DNA from: Puccinellia tenuiflora
Taxonomy: Eukaryota; Streptophyta; Magnoliopsida; Poales; Poaceae
Reading direction: 5' to 3'
DNA length: 64,000 bases
Assembly (NCBI GenBank): GCA_012064385.1
Contig: QRDG01002506.1
Span: 1 to 64,000 of the forward strand
Position numbers and translations under genes: made by a program. Every line of letters starts with the position of its first letter. Within the stretch, counting starts at the first letter, position 1. Of the stretch, positions 33,759 through 45,700 are shown one piece after another. The notes beneath the pieces were generated by a model. It made no database searches, was not told where the DNA came from, and worked only from the letters and a program-made list of their open reading frames with translations.

Positions 33759-34347
33759 CGGAACCAGCTCCTACCACAAAACCGCGTAAAAGCTATTGCG
33801 GAGGAATTGGCGGGATTCATGCTGACGCATGTCATAGATGAATTCGGTGAATTCTCCTATGTCGAAAAATAGACTCACTCCGTGCATGTACAAGCTAGCG
33901 TTGATCTCCATTGTAATTATTACTTTATATGTAATTAACGAGAGTACTTTTTATGTGTAGTGACTACTTTATATGTGTAGTGTGTACTTTATACGTGCTC
34001 TCCTCCGAAACCCTGAAAAATGAGCGAAAAGGAAAAAAACAGAAACCCTAAACCCCGAAAAATAAGCGAAAAGAAATAAAACCCGAAAACCTAAACCTCC
34101 CTGAAAAAATAAGGGGGGCAAAAAATGCAGGAACCTTTAGTACCGGTTGGTATTACCAACTGGTACTAAAGGTCCTTCGCCTGCGCGCGCTGCTGTGTGC
34201 CCACGTGGAGGGCCTTTAGTACCGGTTGTATCTAAAACCGGTACTAAAGGGGTGACCCTTTAGTGCCGACCTTTTAGTACCGGTTGCACAACCGGTACTA
34301 AAGGCCCTATAAAACCGGTACTGATGCCCTGTTCTCTACTAGTGCCT

Positions 34348-35550
34348 TATCCATCATGGAGAACCGAGTCCAATCCTGTCACACACAAAATGCTACATTT
34401 TTCCTTTTTTTAATTTTCAGAAAATGTGTTAAACTTGTTAAATTTATATCTTTGTTAAATCTCAATGATATAAATAATATATTTATATATATACATGGTT
34501 AAGATTGGGAGTTGCAGTGGAGCTGCTGATGGGAGATCGTTTCTTTTAAGGAGGTGGGGTTGGGTTATAGAAAGAGTCAGGCCGCGTGGGGATGTGGGTA
34601 GTGGATCTTGTATAGTCTCGTAGATCGTAGATACACATGTGAGCACCGTTAGCAGGATATGTGTTGGTGTAGGGCTATTCTTGTTGTAGTGATATAAAAT
34701 TATCAGAAAAATGTGTAGAATATTAATATGACATCCTCATCCATGATTGCATCATGTAGCTTGTTGTTTAGTTGCATATCACCTAAATGATGTGTGGGAA
34801 ATAATATAAATGTTATCCCTAATCCATTAAATCTTTGGTAGCTCGCCCACGAAATGTTTTGCTACAAAATATTAATCTATTTAATCTTCTGTATCTCTCC
34901 CATGAAATGTATTTCTTTTTCTTTTAAATTTCAGAAAATGTGTTAAACTTGTTAAATTTATATCTTTTGTTTTATAAATACAAATAATACAAATAGTATA
35001 TCTAAAATTATCAAACAAATGTGTAGAATATTAATATGCCATCCTCATCTGTGATTGCATCATGTAGCTTGTTGTTTAGTTGAATAGCACCTAAATAATG
35101 TGTGGGAAATAATACAAATGTTCTCCCTAATCCATTTAATCTTTTGTAGCTCGCCCATGATTTTTTTTACGAGATAATCGATTTAATCTTTTGTAGCTCT
35201 CCCATGAAATGTTTTGGTACTGAAGATTAACTGGAACAGGGATAGCGTTTATTTTATGTCACACATATTCCATATTAGTTATTTAGGTGATATGGAAGTA
35301 AAGAGCAGCCTACGTGATGCCATCATAGATGAGGATATCATATTAATGTTCTGCATATTTTTCTGATAATTTTAGACATATTATTTGTATTATTTTGATT
35401 TATAGAACAAAAGATATAAATGTAATAAATTTTCTGAAATTTAAAATACAAAAGGAAAAAAGGTGGAATTTGCATTCTACATGATTCAAACTTGGCACTC
35501 CCCGGTGGAGGAGTAAGTCATAACCACTACACTAGGCCTCAGATTATGTT
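34348..35550. repeat. direct and inverted repeats in the core of the outer element
   Basis: A block around TGATTGCATCATGTAGCTTG followed by TTGTTTAGTTG occurs at about 34744 and 35053 in direct orientation. A related block, ATAGATGAGGATATCATATT with neighbours, lies inverted near 35260-35450. Each block is flanked by TTTCAGAAAATGTGTTAAAC-like text. This gives a two-direct-plus-one-inverted arrangement with no gene. Confidence 0.65.
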
Positions 35551-35777
35551 AGGAAATAAATGTTGTGGATTAAGAGTGTTTTGGCCAACTAAACACCAAA
35601 ACGTGCTAAACCCAATCTATTAAAGCCCAGTCTAGTTGATTAAGTGTGTTTCAGGCAACTAAAGGCCGAAAGAAATGTTTCGGTCCAGTAACGGCCGACG
35701 GTGTGCTATTTTTGGATTTTTAATCTACATGTTGTATGTGTAATTCATGTTTAAAAAAATAATATTTTTAAAAAACT

Positions 35778-36243
35778 CGTGTGTCTAGCTATTCGACTAT
35801 AATTGTAAGATACTGAATTAGCGTGTTCACTGCCACGGCCACCTCATCAGCTCATAAACATGAAGAAGATGAGAGAAACACAGCTGATTTTGTAGAGACT
35901 GCATAATTATTGTTGCTAGCAGCCTAGTAAGGCTAGTATTACCATTGGAGCTCTCTGTGAGGGACCAAGACATTAAACTCTGTCACCTTGGACGCTTCTG
36001 GTAGAGCTTCATGGAATAAGACAAGCAGAATGAAAGCCTCATGCATGCACCAATGTGACTTAATCAACCACACCAGACTGCTAAACACGAGTGACCAGGA
36101 TTGCCAGAGACAAACACTTAATTTTTTATTTTTAAAATGACGAAAAAGACTTGCCATTTTCATTAAATAAGAAGAAGGGTTTAGACTTTTAATTGTTTTA
36201 ATGTCGAGGACATGCCTTAGGACTTTCAAAATCCTACTCTCCC
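35778..36243. other. intergenic DNA, no gene
   Basis: No coding frame is supported. From about 36121 the sequence resembles a LINE 3' tail leading into the fragment at 36244-36560. Confidence 0.4.
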
Positions 36244-36560
36244 GGCATTACATTACCAAGGAGATTGCCCCGGCCGATTTCCATAACTTGGCCTCCTCCT
36301 TTATCTTAGCAATGATTACTGTAGCGGTAGAAGCCCAAATCCTTTTGGAGAAACGGCATTGGAAAAGGAGATGAGCCTCAGGAAATTGCTATTTGATTGT
36401 AAATCTAGTCGCGCTGCATGCTTAACAGGATTGTGCGAGACCGAATCATCTGTACTGTACCTGTTCTCGCCCAGCCATTTGTGCCAGATGAAGCAGGTGA
36501 AGCGTACAAATGGCTTGTCTCCTATACAGAGAGAGCAGGCCGGCATAAGTGCATAACACA
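36244..36560 (-). mobile_element. LINE fragment, zf-RVT end
   Basis: The minus strand reads EAHLLFQCRFSKRIWAST, then AKIKEEAKLWKSAGA, the end of a plant LINE zinc-binding module (compare EHLFFxCxFA.xIW). Upstream, CFIWHKWLGENRY reads in a different frame. Only a short decayed 3' end remains. Confidence 0.6.
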
Positions 36561-36605
36561 ATAATCATTTAGGGCTACACTGCAGATGGTAACATCAATT
36601 TGACA

Positions 36606-36606
36606 N
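36606..36606. other. ambiguous base (N)
   Basis: The only N in the window. It falls one base before a repeat that recurs at 37269, so it may mark an assembly join. Confidence 0.95.
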
Positions 36607-37390
36607 TGTGTCCTAGTATCCATCAAAATCATAAACTTGGAATACGGCAATTTATTAAGAAAGTGTTCTCAGAAATGTGGTATCATCTATGAAGATTAAT
36701 GGCTTTAGGGCCAAATGACGAATGTTATGTCCCACATTCATGGTATAGTTTCTTAAATATGCCCGTATTGGGCACAAACGTGTATCTTGGAACCATGAAC
36801 AATGTTGCCGAAGAAACTTTTCAATTTCCTTTCACAAAAAAATCATTTTTCTATTTCCGAATGCGAAAAATGGGTTATTTTGTGAAGCAACTACCAAAAA
36901 TATGTCGTAAAATAGGAGCGCTACATTATTCGAAAATACTATACCACATTGTTTTTACAAATAACCAAATAGTTGTGTGTCAAACAGTTTCCATCTACCT
37001 CTCGTAAAAAAGACAAATTCATGCTGATTTAGTTGGAACGGGGTCAAATTTGAACTACAGGTGCCTCCTAGTTTTCTCATAATTTATTGAAAAAAAATCA
37101 TATTTAGGTACACAAGTACCTATTTCATCATAGATACAACAAAAAGTTTCGCAAGATTTAACCCCTAGCTATGAACAATCATGTCCCCCGAGTTGACCGT
37201 ATATTGAAACCGGCATACGAAATTCAAAAAATCAAATAAATAGAAAACCTTCGCGTGTTGTCATTATATGTGTCCTAGTATCCATAAAAAAATCATAAAC
37301 TTGGAACAGGGCAATTTTCTTAAGAAAGTGTTCTCAGAAATGAGGTATCATCTATGAAGATTCATGTCTTTAGTGCCAAATGACTCAAAA
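36607..37390. repeat. direct repeat pair of unknown family
   Basis: TGTGTCCTAGTATCCAT followed by a related 110-bp block (AGAAAGTGTTCTCAGAAATG; GGTATCATCTATGAAGATT) starts at 36607 and again at 37269. The interval holds text such as GGGCACAAACGTGTATCTTG. It looks like Triticeae repeat DNA, but I cannot name the family. Confidence 0.6.
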
Positions 37391-37479
37391 ATGAGCCTCT
37401 GATTTTTAATTTATTTTAAAAGTATCCAAAAATTATTGATAGCAGTGGATAAATAATCTACAGATCCAAAGGTTTCCAA

Positions 37480-38870
37480 ACATAATTTATTTGCAAATTT
37501 TACATTTGTAGATTTAAAGATATGGCAATATTACTCAAATCACACATTTGAAATTTGAATAATTTAAACTAAGGCAAAACTGAAAATTAACAGAGCCAAA
37601 ACATTCTACACGTCCAGGGCTTTCTATTGGTATAAAGTTTTTTTTGGATAAAGGGTTTATTTAATACAGATTTTAAACTATAGTTTAAAATAATGCTTTA
37701 CATGATTCTGTAAATAACAAGTTAGTGCACGACTAAAATATATGTTTTTATTGTACCACTATATTCTACACGTTCATCCGAATCCACAGACTACAAAAAC
37801 ATTGAAAACGGAGTTACGGTTGATTTGATATGGAATTAACAAGTTTTATGCAATAATATTATTTAAAACATTTTAACACATTAGAGGGCTTAAATGCAAA
37901 AGTGGTACCTTTTTTATGTATTGATCAATGAAATTGTATTTTAGTTTCTCTGGACAGAGGGGGGAATTCTTGACATTAAGCAACAGGATTTATTTTAAAA
38001 TATTTTTTAAAACACAAGATTTGAATTAAATGGCCGAAATGACTTTCGGGATTTTGATCAATTTAAACAGATTAAAAATGGAAAACTAATGATGAAAGAT
38101 TGAACTACATGATCAGAGCTTTCCAACGATATATTATTTGCTCATTTTGGATAAACAGAACAGAAGATTTGAATTTTCAAAGTTTGGACAATTTCTGTCT
38201 AAAATAAACAGAAAACGAAATTTCCAGAAAATGGCCAATGCGTGGCAAGATCTGATTGGCTGTCTCCCTAAATGGGCCAAGATTCGGCCCAGAAGAAAAA
38301 TTGCAGAAGGAAAAAAATAGAAAGGAAGATGGGCCGGGGATGGGCTGCGCGCGCGCGAGGAAAAAAAAGAGAGGGGAGGGGGCGCGGCTGCTTGCTGGGC
38401 TTCGGCCCAGTTGGTCTGTCCAATCCTTCTTCTTTTTTACGTTTTTCTTTTCTATTTTCTGGTTTTCTTATTTCTTTTATATCTTTTGTTTTAAAAGTCC
38501 AAAATACTTAAAACTTGTTTCTAAAGATTTGTAAAATTAATATATATCATTTAAAATATTTAAGCACACTTTTCCAATATAATTTTAAAATACAAATTAA
38601 AAATATTGCATAATTGCTTAATTGACACTTTTATGTCATTTTATAAAATAGGGTTTTATAAATTCTTTTTGAACTTAAATAAAATCCAGAAAAATAGTAT
38701 GAGTAATATCATTCAATATTATAAACTCAATAAAATAATTTGGTACACTTTTTATTTAAATAGAGTTTGATAAATTATTTAAATACAAATACCCATTTAT
38801 ATCATGGGCTTTATAAATATCAAAATAAATATTTTACTTCAAAATATTTAAATCCTGAACACAAAAGATA
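37480..38870 (-). mobile_element. gypsy LTR fragment, related to LTR D
   Basis: It matches LTR D (about 49580-51095) in the same orientation. Examples are AAATTTGAATAATTTAA.CT near 37552, AATAAAATCCAGAAAAATA near 38679 and TAGGGTTTTATAAATTCTTT near 38649. No coding region or LTR terminus was found. Confidence 0.7.
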
Positions 38871-39110
38871 AGCAGTGACACATAGGCGAGACTGCTGAGT
38901 TGGCTGTCAACTCATGTGAATGACCATTTAAATTGGTCGTAATCAGCTAGAAAAAATATGTTAAATTAGTGTTATTTGCATTATGACCAATTCATGTAAG
39001 GAGATTATGACCTTTCTGACAGATTTGGTCGTTATATTTTCGAGTTTAGACCCTCCAAAATAGCGAGTGACCAAATGGTACAAAATGGTCATAGATCTAT
39101 GACCAATATT
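38871..39110. mobile_element. unidentified transposon fragment next to gypsy A
   Basis: Contains GGTCATAGATCTATGACC, a perfect palindrome (39089-39106), and text on GGTCGT/ACGACC themes. The gag frame of element A runs through it for about 50 codons without homology to gag. It therefore appears to have cut off element A. Confidence 0.45.
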
Positions 39111-40685
39111 TTCAGGGTCACTGTCACTGTCAAAATTGAACTCAAGTCTTTCATTATCACATTTAATAAACACTTTCTCTTTAAGCAAATTAATTTCAGC
39201 TCCAACAGTACGCAAGAAAGGTCTACCAAAAATGATAGGATAAAATGAATCTTGAGGGCAACCAAGCACAATAAAATCAGCAGGATATTTAATTTTACCA
39301 ACTAGAACTTCAACATCTCTAACAATTCCAAAAGGACTAAAATATTCTTTATGAGCAAGTTGAATTGTCATACTTGTCTCTTCCATAACAATAGGATCAA
39401 TATCAGGCTTGATTTCAAGATAGAGAGAATATGGAATTACACTAATGCTTGACCCAATATCACATAGACCATGATAACTTGAAGTCCCAATAGAGCATGA
39501 TATTATAGGTTTTCCCACCTTGGCCGAATTACCTCTGATAATTTTAGTAGCATCTTCACATAGATAAACATCAACAGGATCTTCTTCATTTAATTGTTTG
39601 ATAACAGAAATTTGAGTATTGACTTCCACCTGTTCATATGGCTGAGGACGTCTTCTTTTACTCTTGTTAGTAACAACAATAAGTAAATTTTTCTTAACTT
39701 GGTTCGGATATGGGGGTGGCTCAACATACTCCTCAATTCTCACAGATGACACTGGCTCCATCTGTTTAATAACTTTAGGAATAACAATAGATTGTTTAAC
39801 AGGTTCAACATAAGTTTCAAACCCACTTTTAGGAATACAGATATGCTCAGCAAAAGATTTAGCTATTTCAAGTATAACATAAGGATGAAGATTAAATGTA
39901 TCACTCATATTTTTAAACAAGATAGAAGTAGAGAAGCTCTCCACACATGAATATCCATAATCAAAATAAGGTTCATTACCTTTATCAAGTTCCCAGTGTC
40001 CAGTATTTTTAGAAATAGTTTCCAATAGGTTCCATGCTTCTTCTGTAGTATTATTTGTAAAACTCCCACCAGATGAATTGTCCAGAATTTCCTTATGCTT
40101 CATAGGTAGCCTCACATAAAAGTTTATCAATATAAGTTTCTTTGTAAGATCATGACAAGGATTCTCACGAAGGAGTGCCTTCAGTCTCCCCGAAGCTTGA
40201 GTAATACTCTCTCCCAGATGTGGCCAGAAATTAAATATATAGCAGCGGCTCTCATAAGCTTCTCTAGGAGTAAAATATTTAAGAAAGAAAATCTTCCTCA
40301 ATACACTCCATTCAGTAGTGGCTCTTTCATCCAAAGACCTGGACCAAATACGAGCATTACCAGATAAAGACATAAATAATAGCTTCCTTTTCACATAGTC
40401 CTCAGAAATACTAGGAATCCTAAATAAGCCACATATTTCTTCAATCATTTCAATGTGTTCACGTGCAGACTTAGTTCCATCCCCTGAAAATATATTCTTC
40501 GTAACTCTTTCAACATGGCCAGTAGGAATTTTAAATCCCACTTCAGGTATCTTAGACACAGTAGTTTCTACCACTTTAGCAGTAGTGGCATAAGCACTTT
40601 CATATAGAGCAAGGTGCAGCGAGGGATGATTCTTAAATGACATAATATCAATGAGATAAAACAGCAAATATAATTCAGCTTTCAA
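39110..40685 (-). pseudogene. gypsy gag and aspartic protease (element A)
   Basis: An open frame of 574 codons runs from 40685 to 38961, but only the part to about 39110 is retroelement sequence. The gag core is at about residues 60-230: SAREHIEMIEEICGLFRI, then SLSGNARIWSRSLDERATTEW, then LKYFTPREAYESRCYIFNF. The protease active site LCDIGSSISVIPYSLYLEI is near residue 430, with D-I-G-S in the usual D-x-G position. FYPIIFGRPFLRTVGAEI follows. This is the Athila-type arrangement. The frame is unusually intact, but it lacks RT, RNase H and integrase and ends in foreign DNA, so it is a fragment. Confidence 0.85.
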
Positions 40686-40720
40686 GTTTCTTTACCAAAC
40701 TTCTTACCAATAGCGCTACG

Positions 40721-40739
40721 CTCCCCGGCAATGGCGCCA
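40721..40739 (-). other. primer-binding site of element A, tRNA-Asp type
   Basis: Minus strand TGGCGCCATTGCCGGGGAG, 11 bases downstream of the LTR end. It resembles the TGGCGCCGTTGCCGGGGA site used by Triticeae Athila-like elements. Confidence 0.85.
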
Positions 40740-40750
40740 GAAAAGTATCT

Positions 40751-42244
40751 TGATGACTCCCAAGTGCAGGAGCTCAATTGTAGTACCTTTCAATTAGAAA
40801 AGGTTGTCGAACCCACGAGGAGCAGAAGGTATTGGTTAGAAAGAATGCTAAATAAAGCAATGAAACATGCAAATGTTTTTGGGATTTTCAGTTGTATGAT
40901 TGCAAAGATAATAAGAATGTCGAAAGTAAATAGAAACAATTGAAAGCCCAATCCTCTATGTGGCAAGAGGACAAGCTCAAATGGTGTGTAACTTATATGT
41001 GGAAAGCATTCCCGAGGGCGGCAGGAATATCACTAGGCATAGAGATTTATTAAACAACACGTTGCATATCTTGTCAAGTTTTAATCTTCTGGGGGCGGAG
41101 CCATAACTAGGCATAGCTAAATAAACAAACTACAACCCCTTATGATGGATCATGTGGCCAATTTAATGACTGCACAAGAATTATTAAGACACAAAGTCCC
41201 ACCATAGCATTACACTCTAAGGTCCCCGACACTACTACCCACATAACATAACTACATGACTCCGTCTTAGGCTTACTTGTCCTCCCAAGTCTTCCTCAAT
41301 TCATTACACTACGTTGTTCTCCTATGATCCCTTAAAGGTGAAGTGTTGTGCAGTCGACGTTCGCACAACACCATCATAGAATCACATAGAAGATAAACTC
41401 TTGACAAAATACCAACACATGTTATATATAAATCATTGCCAATTCATCCTATGCCCTCACGAACATATGGGATCTACTCACAACGTGCAAACATGATCAT
41501 AATCAGTGGCATAAAGGGTACAACACAATCTGAAATAAATACTTCACCACCAAATAATGACAAGTACCCAATCACAAACATGAATAGGAGCACAAGACAA
41601 TGATCTAGGGTATAGCAACTCTCAAACTATGAGGGGAACGGAGTGGATCACGGAGATGGTGATGGTCTTGGTGATGGTGTTGATGTCGAGGCCTCCTCCT
41701 ACGCCAAGGAGGAGAGGTGATGATGATGGCGGTGATTTCCCCCCTCTCCGGAGCTCCGGAGCAGCAGGATCTGAAACCCTTCGGAGAGAATCAGGAGTTC
41801 CGCCGCCGCCACGGCCTCAGATAATTCGGGGAAAATTAGGCCTTCCTTTTTCGGGGAAGACGAAGGCGTACATAAAAAGCCCCAGGCGAGGAAGTGCCCG
41901 AGGCCCTGTTTGGTGGGTCCCACGCGGCCCCTGGCCGCGTGGGCCCACCCAATTTGGGCCTCGTGGCCTTACTCTCTTCGGTCTTCTTTCCATTGCCCTT
42001 CTTCCGAAGAAAAACCGCCGTGGTATTTTTCCTTTAATTATTTGGGTTCGCGAAACTCCTGAAACAATAAAGACAAGAAAAGGGGGGTATTCTGCCTCCC
42101 AGATATTAAATACCAAAAATAGGGACTTTGTATGAAAGTCCCATAAATCATCTAAAACATGCAAAACAATGATATAGCAGTGCATATAACATTCCCATAT
42201 GATAATATAAGGTATAAAAATGATGATATAAAATGCACGTATCA
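40751..42244 (-). repeat. 5' LTR of gypsy element A
   Basis: 1,494 bp, TGATACGTGC... to ...GAGTCATCA on the minus strand. It contains a strong palindrome, CACGCGGCCCCTGGCCGCGTG, near 41923-41943, of the sort common in Triticeae LTRs. Confidence 0.8.
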
Positions 42245-42639
42245 GTAGTCTGGGGTTCCCAGGTGGCAGCTTGGGACGTCGTGGAACAAGCTGGCTGGGA
42301 ATGTTTATCTGTAGGCCTCTTAGGCCATATTTTGGATCTTGTTGTTTAGACAACATATTTGGCTTCCGCTTGTTGTAATGATGGGTCTGTGACCCATGTT
42401 GTGTAATTTGTATCTTTCTCGCTATATGAGTTGCTATATGATCTTTGTGTCGTAGAGTCTATGATGTGCCAGTTGTTCCACAAGTCTTGATCTCTCTATT
42501 ATACATTGATAGCTATGCCAGTGTTTATGGCATGATCAAGGTGTTTCCGTGGGAGCGGTAACCCCATGCCCTTCGATTGTGTAGCATAGCCTGTGGGTTA
42601 CATAGCCTCTCTGTATAATTCCGGGGTCGGGGCGCTACA
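42245..42639 (-). repeat. LTR B fragment
   Basis: On the minus strand it starts TGTAGCGCCCCGACCCCGG at 42639, right after C LTR sequence, and is cut by the A element at 42244/42245. Only about 395 bp remain. No primer site or coding region is associated. Confidence 0.65.
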
Positions 42640-42740
42640 TTAGTCCAAATAAATCATAAACTTAATATAAAAATAAGTGTTAAAAGCATAAAAGTAGCAT
42701 GAAACAATCAAAAAATTATAGATACGTTTTGGACGTATCA
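42640..42740 (-). repeat. 3' LTR of gypsy element C, truncated by B
   Basis: Starts TGATACGTCCAAAACGTATC on the minus strand at 42740. It matches the first 100 bases of the C 5' LTR at 52038, for example ATTAAGTTTATGATTTATTT. The rest is displaced or deleted beyond B and A. The purine tract AAGCTTGGGGATGT (42741-42754) lies just upstream. Confidence 0.85.
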
Positions 42741-45700
42741 ACATCCCCAAGCTTAATTCATACTCGTCCTCGAGTAGGTAAATGATAACAAAATAATTTT
42801 TTTATGTTGAATGCTTTATCAGATATTTAACAATTGCATGATAAATGATGTATAGATAATGAAACTTTAGCAACCATAATACCTAATGAAAATATATCAA
42901 CAAACTAAGAGCTCAGAATATGAAATTTATAAACATCAAGCAAGATTGTAATGATCATAATAAAACATGATAGAATGGCATCTCGCTTGCTCTTTCTGAT
43001 ACTACAAAATATAAAGGCAGGGCACCTCCGAAGTTCAAGTGGAGACTAGAACAAAGATATCAAAGATAGAAACATCACAACTATAACTCAGTTAATAGTA
43101 TTTTCGAACAAAGCACTTTACACTAATAATGACACTATGCTCTCAAAGAAGTGCTAAAAAAAGAATATGGTGACTCAACATAGAAATAAAAGACAAGCCC
43201 TTCGCAGAGGGAAGCAGGGATTTATCATGCGCTAGAGTTTTTTATTTTTGAAACAAAAGGAAAAATTATGTTGAGAAGTGCATGCTTTCGTCAACGACTC
43301 CACATCAAAGAAATCCATTAGTCCCCCATACCAAGCAAGGTTTTAGACTTGGGAGAGCGGCTCCCATAGAGGAATGAGAACATTCCTCTTTCTCCTATGT
43401 TTATCACTAGCCAATGTTTGACTGATTTCTCAGGTTTGCACGGTGTGAAGGAGAGATTAATGATGTTGAATTTATATTTCGCGGGCTGGGAACCCTTGGC
43501 CAACTCTCGGCAAATTTAAGTGAACACGTAATCCATGCTCACCAGGTGAAAGGGGGGAAATAACCTTGTTTGACACATGATATAACAAACTTCCTCACTA
43601 CTTCCTCATGAGCTAAAAACAGAGACACAAATTAGAGTATTTTGAATATTTTAAAGGTAGCACATGACAAATTTACTTGGAATGATTTACAAATATCATG
43701 TATAGGAATTTATGGTGGACGCTTTAGAAAAACTGGGTTTAAGGATAATGGATGCACCAGCAGCATTCCCGCTCAGTACAAGTGAAGGCTAGCAATAGAC
43801 TGGGAAGCGACAACTAGGAGAGCAATACTTGTCATAATCATGCTTTGCGACAAAACAATATTAAACAAGGTATAAAAGTGATATCAATACTCTGAGGCAA
43901 AAATTTCACCGAGGCATGAGACTTTCTTTTTAGTCAAACATGTGTAAGCATGTGCCAAGTCAATCCGACATGAATTATTAAGAGGAGGATCCCACACTAC
44001 CATACCATCTTATGAGTAAAACAATGCATGTTAACATCAAATATAACATATTATGCACTCCTAATTAAGTAATTGATACTAACCATAAGAAACACTCAAA
44101 TTTCTAAACAATATTATTCACACATCATTTTTAAGTTTCAACATGTAATTCAGTAACCAAATAAACTCCCAACCAACTCTCCAAACAGGGGATAAATAAA
44201 ATATATGACAATCAGCTCATTTATGTAAACGGTGTTTTGATACTAAGATAAATAAGTAATAAGATACACACGCTCCAAGTTTATGCAAGTTTCTATGTTG
44301 CTCGAAAACAAAGTTTGAAGGTTTGCAAACCGAGTGATAGTTGATGTAGAGGGATGCGGAGACATCCCCAAGCTTATTGCTTTGACCATCCTTGGATATT
44401 TCTCAGTTCGGTGTTCCTTCATTTCCTGTGACAAAACTTCAACACAAAAACTCTCTCATTCTTTTCTGCGATTAGACATTAGTGCAATAGATAATATTTC
44501 CAATGTGCTGCAATTAAACCTAATAAAATATTGTTTTCATGTTACATATAGGTTGCTGAAGTGACCAACTTCTAAAGGAAAGGTAATATCCAAAAAGAAT
44601 CAAATGATAATGCAAAGAGGCCACTCTTACAACAAAGTCAAAATCTGTCCAGAAAAACAACAGCTCAAAAACGAAATGTTTAAGTGCACCTAAACATGTC
44701 ATGAATATTTTCCAATTTTTGTGCATGCAGAGGATTAGATGATACTTAATCTGTTAACTTTTCGTGACTTTTAGAGTTTCCAGTAAAATATGAAAAATCA
44801 CGCAGTGAGCAGCAGATGTTGAGAACCGAAAAGCCCTTAAATATGCATCAACTAAAACTAAATGGGTAAAACTTGGTACTTTATTTTTGAAAAACAAAAA
44901 GACCAGAGGGCAAAACAAAAACAAACTGAAAGTAAAAATAAACCGATGATCCAAGAACAGCACATAATATATGAAGCAATAAAATTATAGTACCACGGGT
45001 GAAAACTGATGAATGTCGATGAAGAAGGGGATGCCTTGGGCATCCCCAAGCATAGATGCTTGTGACTTCTTATATATTTCAGAGTAGGTCCGTGGGAACC
45101 TCCCCAAGATTGAGGTTTTATCCCTTCTTGATCTTCCTTCATCACCTCACTCTTGAATACTTGAAAATTTCCTTCACACAAAACTTCTAATAAACTTCAT
45201 TAAAGGGTTAGCTCTCAAACAAAATAATCCACCTTCAGTTCTCACTTAACAAATATCTAAGTGATGCTCCTGGATCGAAAGAACTCCACTTTGCCCGTAA
45301 AAGAAGTAATGCAAGAACAAAGACAAAATCTGTCAAAAAAAAAAACAAAACAAAATCTAAAGATATTTTTTTTCGGGATACTAGGACACCTCGAATCAGA
45401 AAACTTAAAACTAATGAAAGTTAGACAAAACCCTGATGCTTACTGTCAAATATTTGCAGACCCAGATCACATTCTGTGATTGTTTAGAATTTCGTACGGT
45501 GAGAGACAGAAATCTGTTTCTGGACAACAATTCAAAATTTTAACTTTCCTCTAATTAGAGGCTATTCTTGGCACAAAAATAAAAAAAAGGATACAAGGGA
45601 GCTGCTACAGAGGAAACAACCCCCAAACACAAAGAAAAACAAAAAGAAACAGAAAGTAAAAATAAAATGGGTTGCCTCCCATGAGCGCTTTTCTTTAATG

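Larger units (their letters stand above)
30567..34344 (+). mobile_element. CACTA (En/Spm) transposon, 3,778 bp
   Basis: Begins CACTAGTAGAAAAGGGGGCA and ends CTCTACTAGTG, the inverted form. The 3-bp target duplication CCT is present at both ends (30564-30566, 34345-34347). Subterminal arrays of TTTAGTACCGGTTG and its inverse lie at about 30598-30855 and 34136-34330; these are transposase-binding repeats in this family. It contains a coiled-coil/membrane-protein frame and a broken TNP2-type transposase. It is inserted at the inner end of the left arm of the outer inverted-repeat element. Confidence 0.95.
30364..35777. mobile_element. long-terminal-inverted-repeat element (about 1.6 kb) split by a CACTA
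   Basis: The left arm, 30364-30566, pairs with the right arm, 35551-35777, read in reverse. Shared blocks include ACTGGGCTT, AGTTGGCCGAAACA and TAGCACACC.TC.GC. The arms exceed 200 bp, with GGCCGAAACA-type motifs repeated within them. Without the CACTA the element is about 1.6 kb and has no coding frame. I found no target duplication at the outer ends, so Mutator-like or foldback classification is open. Confidence 0.65.
39110..42244 (-). mobile_element. gypsy element A (Athila-like), 5' part
   Basis: In minus-strand order: 5' LTR (42244 to 40751, 1,494 bp, starting TGATACGTGCATTTTA), primer site, gag-protease frame, then truncation near 39110. The pol enzymes and 3' LTR are missing. It is inserted in LTR B. 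Confidence 0.85.
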
